Source of the DNA: Enoplolaimus lenunculus
Lineage: Eukaryota; Nematoda; Enoplea; Enoplida; Thoracostomopsidae
Length of the DNA: 64,000 nucleotides
Assembly: GCA_030248215.1 (NCBI GenBank)
Contig: JASANG010003560.1
Location: 1 to 64,000, forward strand
Reading direction: 5' to 3'
The translations under genes and the position numbers were made by a program. A model generated the notes under the pieces. It had not been told where the DNA came from and made no database searches. It saw nothing but the letters and a program-made list of their open reading frames with translations. Positions 55,425 through 64,000 of this stretch are shown here, in pieces (position 1 is the stretch's first letter; each line of letters starts with the position of its first letter).

Positions 55425-58400
55425 CTGAAATGTAAATTAAAGTCAACTGAATGGATATTTAAGACATAGTATTGAGCGAAGGTGCTAAATACGGGTACAA
55501 CGAGTTTCTTAAAATTGAAAACATTAACTGAACACTCAAACTAATTTATCTCGATGAGTAATCAAAACGAACGTGAAACGGGCGAGAAATATTTGGCGAT
55601 TAATTTATGAAAAAATGCAGAATCATACAAAATAAACCGGCAAGACAAAACGTTTCTACATAACTTGCATAAATAAAAGAGCCTATATCGGCCCACGTTT
55701 ATTATTGGAGCCTGAAAACTGGAGAACGAAAGAGTATAAAGCTTAGGCTTAGGATTAGATTTGGTAAACATCGGCCGGTATAATTTTATATAATATATAT
55801 GCTAAACGAAAGTTAGGTGATGTGGCCACAAAAGAAGGAATCTACATGCTTAGCTGCATAGCCTTAATTTCAAGACCGTTATAGATACTTAAAAAACTTT
55901 ATAATACAGCCAGACATTTCTAAACGCCAATTTAAAAAAATACTGCAAAAAGAAACGACGGAAATCCACTGTTGGTGCTATCAATTAAAATGGATGAAAT
56001 GATTTTCACAATTACTTGAAATTAAAAACACAAAATTTGTCACGTTGTGTAAAAAGCTGGTAAGTTTTGAACGAAAGTTAACGCGTTTCACACAGTTCCA
56101 TGGTATCCGAAATATATTTCAAACAAAATGTGTAAACTAAATCAATGCCAAACGTGGCGAAAACCATTACGTTTGTGCAAATGCAGCATTCAGTAGTGCA
56201 CATACTAAGTAAAATAAACATCCTGCTCTTGTGTTGATGCACGAATTAAAATTGTCACAAAACAAAATTGCCAATAAATGCTATTTTCATTTATCGAGCT
56301 TAGTCAAAAGTTAAATAGAAACCCAGTGATTAAATTGCACAAATTTCGTCTCATATTTTTAGCCATTGATTAGCCTAAACGCTAGTTTTATTTCACTCCA
56401 AAATTACAAACAACTGCCAATTTTATAAAACTTGCAGTTGCATTTCAGAATCTTTAGTACGTTTGCGAGGTACATTTAGATACAACAACAACAAATATTA
56501 GTTCTATAGAACGAGTACCACGATATGGCACGTTCACGCTTTAAAAAACTTCAATTACCAGTAACAATTGCATATTTTGATTCAAACAAATCTTACACGA
56601 AACTCATCGCACAGAAACCAAATTTCATGAGTTCGACTTCAATATTCATGAATTTCAAATATTTACTGGTTTGACTCTGTCTGAGTTTAACAATAACCTG
56701 TCGGTCTGATTAACGCGCATGAAATAAAAAGAATGCAGCGCCACACCACTGCAGTCATTATAAGTCGTAGTGAAAGCGGCGAAACCAGACAGGAGTTACG
56801 GGGGATATGGCAGTAAATAAACTCGAAATGCTACTTTCGTTGATAACTAAGAAGAAGTTATTTAACGCATTGACAAACATTTAAACCATATATACTTTGG
56901 TAACTGCCCAGGCCTTGGCAGTATCAAAATTACGACTTACCAAGTTGAGAAAAAAGATACAGAGATGAAGTATTCTACCGCAATTAAGTAGCAGCATAAC
57001 CTGCTAACCGCAATTAAATCAAATTCTTACAAGGTTTTCAAAATAGAACTAACTTTAGAAAAAATCTTACCCAAAACCGTAGCCACAGGCCACCGAATTT
57101 CATAAAGGTCTTCACGCGTGAATAAAGACTTCCCTGATCGTAATTTATTTTAAAACAACTTGTCTCCGCTACCGTGTCGTGGGTGGTTATGATTAAGTAG
57201 GCTGATCACGTTTCCCTACATAGAAAAACTGTTTATCAGATTCACAAAACAGTAAATTATTCTTCGCAATCTATGTAGCATTGCGTTAGGAAGACGTGTA
57301 CAGTGCATTGTGTATTCCAAGCTTCAAAAAATATGTCAAGATTTAATAGCTGGTGAATCATTCGGATCACTTGTTCTTTTTAGGTTTTTAGAAAATAAGA
57401 AATTGTCGTACAACCCAGCAGCTAAAAACTCAAAAACAATTTTAGCGTTTATCTTTCCTCGCATGGTTAAAGACTGTCTTAGTGTTAAAGACGAAGTATC
57501 CAAATGACATTTTCCATCAGGTGTGGGTTGCTTATAAGAAAGAGTACGTATATGCTCGTATTATAAACCTTCGCTCTTATGTGTATCTATTTGTTTGGTT
57601 CAAATTGCGAAAACTATCATTAATATTGACAATGATAAATGAAACATATACCCGACAAGTCTCGAAATGGGGCGGGGCAAGCCTGAGCCAGTCACCGTCC
57701 AAAACTACTCAAGGATGAAAACGGTTCATGCCGAGAGCACATATTGTATGACAGACGTGCAGTATAACCGGTGTTGTATGTCAGTTGTTTTGTGTTCTTG
57801 ACATTAGACCCTTGTACACCTATAGCTACAAATATGGAAATTTCAATTACGTAACAAATAGAACGCAGTAGTAATGGTTGTGCTATACTTGTCGTACGGC
57901 GCCGTCCGTCACCACACGGCATCGTACGTGAGTAATTCTCGTGCGATACCGCACCGTAACGCACGGTGACGGACGGTGCCGTACGGGTAACGGACGACAT
58001 TAAATTAAAAAGTATAGCACAACCCTGATGATGTAAACGCTTTATAGTAACTATACATCGCATAACGGAACTGAGCAAAAAGTCTCTAAACCGGATAAAA
58101 TCTATCTTGGTGGAATAAAAAACAGCTGATTTTATAACTGTTTTGATGATGAATCCGTATGCAAACTAGTCAGCTGAACACACTGCTAAAAGCTCTTTCT
58201 ATTCAGATAACTTTACGTATAACTTTACGTAACTTATAACTTAGCCTACATCCTAATTCCAGTATTAAGTTTGTTGAATACATGATAAATCCTCCTACGT
58301 AGTTCTTGCCACGCAAGAGTAGGTATAGACGCAAACAGAATTTACTAAAGTTATGACAGCCTAAACGCCAAATATACTTAACCTCATCAGTGCCATAAAG

Positions 58401-59227
58401 GAAAGCTTTAGGCCTCGTTAAACTTGAATTGTTGGCCATTGGCTCGTTGCTTTCTAACGACGAACACAACAAAACACTCTATTTTAGACCACTATTGCAC
58501 CAGAATTTGAAAGTTTTCTTTGTATAGCTAGTTTCAAGGCATTACTTAGCTACAGCCGAAGCTCAATTTAAATTTGGAGAACTAAAACATCGTAAATTTG
58601 TGTCTCAAATTATGACTCAATATTTCAAAGCCTTTGAGCTTGAAACCGATTTATCGAGTATATAGTTTAGTTGGAAATCACAGACTGAATTACGCGCTGT
58701 GATTTAGAAATTCCGCCTAAACATAGTAAGTAAACAACTTTTATGGTTAACATAGGCATGAAATTTTGTGTTTTACGACTTAAAATTAATAGTACCAAAC
58801 TGGCTGAAACGTTAATGTCAAATTTTAATAAATTCACATTGGCCATACAGCAAAACGGTGAAACTGCAAAACTCACTGTCTCTGTATCCTCAATGAGTCT
58901 GTGTAATAAATCCCACGATATGTAAATACAGAAACATTTCTATGTACTGTGTATTTATATGTGTTACCCGAACACTAAAAGTGTTGAAGTAATACTTTCC
59001 CAACAACCAGACACTTGGGACGTAGTCAGAGGAACCAGATGAAGGGGTACTGTCCATTCAATAACTTTACAAAAATTATTCACGTTAATAACTTTGTAAA
59101 TTATAAGCTGAGAGACGTTGACTTACACAAAACCAGATATACAATTATCTGATGGGCGCTGGTGACCAGTAACCAAACTCCTTGCCAAATCCTCCCATGC
59201 AGTAGAGTAGACGTCTGCTAAACTTAC
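55425..59227 (-). other. Probable first visible TIAM intron, no exon recognised
   Basis: No PDZ- or Ras-binding-like frame is visible on the minus strand. It holds a TTAGGC-like tract (about 55740) and the GTACGGCGCCGT element (57876-58026). Short frames (55562-55771, 57692-58078, 58203-58472, 58667-58876) show no TIAM similarity. Confidence 0.5.
57876..58026. mobile_element. GC-rich palindromic MITE (GTACGGCGCCGTCC type)
   Basis: Left GGTTGTGCTATACTTGTCG and right AAGTATAGCACAACCCT are inverted, as are the inner GCGCCGTCCGTCACC and GGTGACGGACGGTGCC. About 150 bp, almost entirely palindromic. A related non-inverted array lies at 19340-19450. Confidence 0.75.
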
Positions 59228-59357
59228 TTTCAACTGACAATAATCCATGTTCAAGCAAAAATCGCAATGTTTGAAACGAATAGCGAACAAGTGTCGCGTA
59301 CTGCTTTTTCGCTCGCCGGCATAGCTTTTGATATAAGTCGTCGTTTGGTATTGCCAT
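59228..59357 (-). CDS. Candidate alternative first exon of the TIAM gene
   Basis: From ATG at 59357 the minus strand encodes 43 residues, beginning MAIPNDDLYQKLCRRAKK and closing FLLEHGLLSVE, then AA followed by GTAAGT as donor. The exon ends in phase 1, which fits the acceptor at 55424, and an in-frame stop lies four codons upstream of the ATG. If real, it would give a short DH-PH isoform without PDZ and N-terminal PH parts. Phase agreement happens by chance one time in three, and the residues match no domain I know. Confidence 0.3.
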
Positions 59358-60788
59358 AATTAAATATTAATTGCTAACTGCTAAATTACACTGTTTGCCC
59401 ATATAATATAGTGCTTACATTTGCAAAAGATCCTATTTCCTAATTGTAGAGGATATATATGGGTTTAAAATCAATTTTCTGAATTCAATTTCAAAAGACA
59501 CAAGTTTTCTGCGAAATCACAATTCGTCGGCCGACAACTTGTAATTCGAAATTTCATTGACTGGACAATTCGACACCCATCATATGCCTATGCTTAGGCT
59601 AAGGTACAGGGTTTGAATAACGCTTCGGATTACACTTAGGTTTATTAATAATCTTTAGTACACTGTTGGGCGACAAATTGTCGGGCAACGAATGGACGTA
59701 GATTCGTTTTCAGCTTAGTGCGGGTTAGACATATTTTCTATCTTAAAAATAAGTTCTTATAAATTATACTACAATATCAGTAAATTGTGGATTTGATCAA
59801 AAATCATTTTCAATGCTTAAAGTAATGATTATCACGCGCAGACCAAACGTTCGCTACGGCTGTTTCATAATACATACCACATATGGATAAAATAGAAGCA
59901 GAAAAAGCACCATTGAGTTTGATGTAACGGAAATAGCGACCTATGGACCATATATTACATTCGGAGCAAAAGTTGTATATGTGTACATGAAGAATTAGAA
60001 ATTTCATAAAAATTGCTAGGACGATAACACTCAGTTTGCTTGGTCTTAAATATTCGAATTTAGAGACTAAACTGAAACCTAAAAAACTCACAAGCAAAAC
60101 TACGCGGCGTTATTTGCTAAAACATGAAATCTGTCGAATACTATGCTCACCAAAATAAAAGTTATTCAATTTAGCGTCTGATTCGGTTAAGCATTCGAAT
60201 AAAAATGAGTGCAATAATTGTTTACGGAAACTTTTCGAACCGCAACACGATGTCTTTGATCATCGAAAACGCCGATTTCGCTTTGTGATATGCTATTCTA
60301 GATAGCTCTCTGCACCATGTTTTTCAATAAAATAGAGGGGTTTTACATTTTTTAACAAAAACTCAATGAAATTCGCTTATGGATTTCACAAAAAAATTAC
60401 TTTTACTGAAAAGTTACAGAAATATATAATTAAAAAATACATGTAATGTTTTTGTGATCTTCATTGTTATGCGACCATCATTATTGAGCTGGTCCCAGAC
60501 GTCAGAACCTTGCATTGAAAAATCCCACTCATTCAAAAACCCACAATATATCCACTTCGAATTTGAAAAAGAAAACCTTGATTACCTTAAATACTCCTGG
60601 CTACGCCCATGATTATACATATCCTATAACTGCCTCGGGGTAACAGTTTAACCAGGAGGACATTTGCATTTGGCTATAACACGAAGCCCAGAATGTTACT
60701 TAAAAATAACAGACACAAGACTTGGCTTAATAAACAAAAAACCAACTGGCGATGGATGCTACACATATTTGAGAATACAGCTTGCATT
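59358..60788. other. Intergenic or upstream intron, no gene seen
   Basis: AT-rich; a short CTTAGGCTAAGG tract near 59592. The hydrophobic minus frame at 59810-60097 has no recognisable family. Confidence 0.45.
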
Positions 60789-61107
60789 CAGTGGCGGATC
60801 CACGGGGGGCCACCCCGGTCGTGGCCTCCCCCCAACAGCATCTCGACAAAAATTATATAGAGTGTCAATGGCTGTCTACGCTGTTTATTTCTATTGGCTT
60901 CCGAAAATCCAAACCTATGTTGCCACCCTGTTCAGATCTAAATTGCGTTGATGCGTTAGTTTTATTTGTGATTCATCTCAATTGAACGAACGTTAAGAAG
61001 TCAATTTTATGACAATAGTTCGTGGTTTGTGTGTTGGTCAAAAATAAGTTTATTACCTGTGAAATTTTGCCCCCCCCCCCCATTTTGAGATCCTGGATCC
61101 GCCACTG
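60789..61107. mobile_element. hAT-type MITE with perfect 8-bp target duplication
   Basis: Left CAGTGGCGGATCCACGG; right CCTGGATCCGCCACTG. CTTGCATT lies on both sides (60781-60788 and 61108-61115). The GC-rich run after the left end and the poly-C run before the right end are subterminal. 319 bp. Same family as 27888-28099. The frames at 60664-60985 cross the element and are not genes. Confidence 0.92.
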
Positions 61108-61256
61108 CTTGCATTAGATAAAACAGCAAAGTTATGTTGAATGCTGATACGTAATATGGGCTGGAACGACGCTAAATATCCGCCCTGGGATTTTGAAACA
61201 AAACCGCCCTGTGCCACACATGTGCATATATTCCGGAATATAAAGCTGCTGCAATC

Positions 61257-61332
61257 GACCACATGGTGTTGCGGTAGCATGCTTGAATCGAGCGCAATAG
61301 GCCCGATATTCGATTCCCGGCGTAGTCTTTAA
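61257..61332 (+). repeat. tRNA-like repeat head
   Basis: A-box-like TGGTGTTGCGGTAGC (from 61264) and B-box-like ATTCGATTCCCGG (61309-61321). The outer stem GAC/GTC pairs partly (about five of seven). No clear anticodon loop, so a tRNA-derived repeat is likelier than a tRNA gene. Confidence 0.4.
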
Positions 61333-61899
61333 CTTTGGACAAAACTTCGAACAGGGACCGTGCAGACCGTTTAGTTCCAACCGATACAAATCGGCCCAAC
61401 ATTGTGATGATTTAAAAAAATAATTACATCTGCGATATTTCACACATGCGAGCGAAAGTATACATCAGCGGGACAACCCTGAACAGAAGCGGTGAATACA
61501 GAAACAAAGCACGAAGAGTAGCGCGAACTAAATTTAATAATTTTATTTTGCCGATTTTATTTGGAGCAATCGATATAAAAACAATTGGTCTACGCAAACA
61601 ATGATCAAAACAGCGATGACCGATGAACAAAACCTGAAGATCGAATGGGTCCACAAGCCAGATTTGTTCTGTATGCGCTGAAGCACAAGGTACGATGTCT
61701 CAAATTTGAAGTGCTATATAGATCAACAAACCGGTAGAAGCCTAAATACCTGGAATTTGCTATTTGTTTAGTTGCCCCTAATTTAAACCCGGTGCCGCAG
61801 GTGGCATGTGCCGGATAATATAAATTAGGGATACACATGTCTGCATTGTCAGTCTAGATAGGAACCGGGACTTCAGACCTTTAACTAAGCAGCTGGAAA

Positions 61900-61976
61900 A
61901 GCGGGCTAGAGCGGGGATCGACCTCTTAGCCTATGGATCCTTAAGCGAGCATTCTACCGCTGCGCCACGTAGCTCG
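61900..61976 (-). repeat. tRNA-like repeat head, minus strand
   Basis: Minus strand reads GAGCTACGTGGCGCAGCGG, then TAGAATGCTCGCTTAAGG and AGGTCGATCCCCGC. The first part is a good A box and the last a B box one base short. It resembles heads of tRNA-derived SINEs; the anticodon stem does not pair well. Confidence 0.45.
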
Positions 61977-64000
61977 CCTCTCCAACTGCGTTTTTCGTCG
62001 ACTATATATGTCGACCGTACAACACAATGTGCATTGCTTTTATTGCATATGCACCACGACAAGCATGTCTCACATGCTTACATGCATCTCAGTTCGCAAG
62101 CGTTGGGTGTGGATGATACAGCCGCAGTGAAGCATTTTACCACTATATATAGTCGATTGCAATAACTTCTTATGCCGGCAATATTGTTTTGTATTTAGTT
62201 GCTCATAATGTATTCTATGAGTGATAAGTTAATGTACGATGACTTTAAACAAATAAGTCTCCAGGATTCGGAACGCGCCCCCAGTCATCATTTATCCAAT
62301 CACCGCTTCCTCTCCACCTTCCACGAAAGCGGCTGTTTAATTACTGATCTTTTTTCTAAATTATTTTAAAAATTTATACAGCGAAACAATACTGTGTTAA
62401 ATCTTGTTGAACAGCACCTGTAGATTGGGCTGACTAGTTATATTTTATATAAAAACTTCAAACTCAATTTTTACGACTGCTTGAAAACATGTCAGTTCAT
62501 GGCGAACAAATTTGAAAGCTTAAAAACGACAATTTGAAAAACATCCGCATACCCGAATGTACCGTCCAAAAATTCGCATCCACATCCGAAAATTTAGAAA
62601 CATCAACATCTGTAGTGTCCTTACCTAAAGTACATGTCCTCTGTAGTTTGCACTAAAAAAACTGATGCAAATTTAAATTAGAAAATATAAACAACAATTT
62701 CAAAAACGTAGACTGCATTGTTTACATTAGCGCGCATCGTTTAGAAGTGAAAATTTTAACAAAATAAAACCGTAATAACATCAAACAATCAAATTCACTA
62801 TAACAAATACCATTTATAGTCGTTGCAAAATATAAAAGCATGTCTACGTTTACCACTTATTTACAGTTAAAGATTCATCGCAGACTGAACTACTCTACGC
62901 GTTCGAAACTACTATCGGGGCGGTTTCAAAACATAAGTTGGAGACAAATAATGTGACGTTACGTTTCACCTTAAATTCAAAACAAAATAATGTGTAAGAT
63001 GATATTTTCATAATGCTATTGACCTAATTCGATCTAATCCCGCTCGAGCATACAAGATTTACTATTGAGTAAATTATTGTAGCGCACAATAGAACAATGT
63101 GATATATTCAACGAGTTTAACGAATTTAAATTTAAAGAAATACCGCCTGAATTTGCACTATAAGACATTGAAAATTTTCGTCTATTGTACACTTTTTCTC
63201 CCTACTGGATTAGGCTTAGGCGAAGGCTTACCTATCGTAAAAGGTTTATCTGCTCATAAGAATACACCTTTGTGTAAGCTTTGACTTAGGCCTAAGCCAC
63301 CGATAAGCCTTAAATGAGATGACCAAAGGTTTTGGATAGTTTTTATAAGGAAGTCTATTCGCTGAACTAATCCGACGTCGCTCCTACATTACAAGACCCC
63401 CTACAAACTACATGGTGCTAACCAAGGCATTGTTTTCGACTAAAAACATGTAAATCTGAGGCCAAAAAATAGCATTGCAAAGATATCTTGCGATCCGCTA
63501 ATGACTCCACGTTTTTTGTACTTTTCTTTAAAATCAAAAACAGTTTCGCTTGTAATGGTATTTAATTAGTAAAACGCAAGAGTAACGAATGCGCGTTCAA
63601 CATCTGTCACATACCTTATAATAACCCATGTATACGTATATATATGTATATTGAGTCTATTGTTGAGATATACGGTCAAAAATTTAAATTCAAATTCAAA
63701 TTGAAGCCTTTTTTCTGCTACCAATTAAACTGGTTGAAATCGGGACTTTAGCCCAACCCAGCCGCCAGGGTTTAATGCTATCGAAAAACTATTTGTCCAA
63801 AGGACCGAGAATCTTTGTAGTTTGATTACCCCTTAACTCTGGTGCTGAATTAGTTTATGTTCTTTTCACACCATTGGGTCGGTCTAAAATAATATTTGAG
63901 TGAATATGGAATCCCTAAATTTCAAAGCAAATTTATTACGAGGCTTAAGCTTTGTAGCCACGCGAATTATGGTGCAGGCCAGTGTGTGGAATTGTACAAT
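61977..64000. other. Intergenic or upstream intron, no gene seen
   Basis: AT-rich, with TTAGGCTTAGGCG and CTTAGGCCTAAGCC tracts near 63208-63300. No recognisable coding exon on either strand. Confidence 0.45.

Noticed and set aside
60664-60985. Two overlapping plus-strand frames
   Set aside because: Both cross the border of a well-defined hAT MITE.

Overview
The window looks like nuclear DNA of an invertebrate animal. It is AT-rich and gene-poor, has short spliced exons with GT/AG borders, carries metazoan signalling genes, and is crowded with small non-autonomous transposons and large-transposon fossils. I cannot fix the species. A compact marine deuterostome such as an ascidian is a guess only.

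Layout. (1) 178-12763 is a broken Polinton/Maverick-type DNA transposon with long terminal inverted repeats (TIRs) of about 1.1 kb. It holds a decayed protein-primed family-B DNA polymerase, several small uncharacterised frames, TATA promoters, and a 3-kb right-hand interior invaded by host repeats. Related small genes face inward just inside both TIRs, and a third copy lies internally. (2) 12764-38500 has no convincing gene. It holds nested MITEs (14611-15625), several MITE families and dispersed TTAGGC-like tracts. (3) 38565-40613 is an intact single-exon class A peptide-type GPCR of 682 aa with a very long third intracellular loop. (4) About 41700-43850 is a broken Ty3/gypsy LTR retrotransposon remnant. 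(5) 45105-45526 holds two tandem arrays, one built from units resembling E2F sites. (6) 47825-55424, minus strand, is the 3' part of a TIAM/still-life Rac guanine-nucleotide exchange factor. Eight exons join in frame and encode a linker, the DH domain, the C-terminal PH domain and a long Gln/Ser-rich tail. A phase-compatible candidate first exon lies at 59228-59357. (7) 59358-64000 holds MITEs and tRNA-like repeat heads but no convincing gene.

The two host genes are a cell-surface receptor and a Rac activator. Nothing in the sequence links them functionally. The rest is best read as layers of mobile DNA: at least three MITE families carry 8-bp target duplications typical of hAT elements, one has a TTA duplication typical of PIF/Harbinger, and one is flanked by TA. 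Several sit inside TIAM introns, next to the GPCR stop codon, or inside the Polinton.
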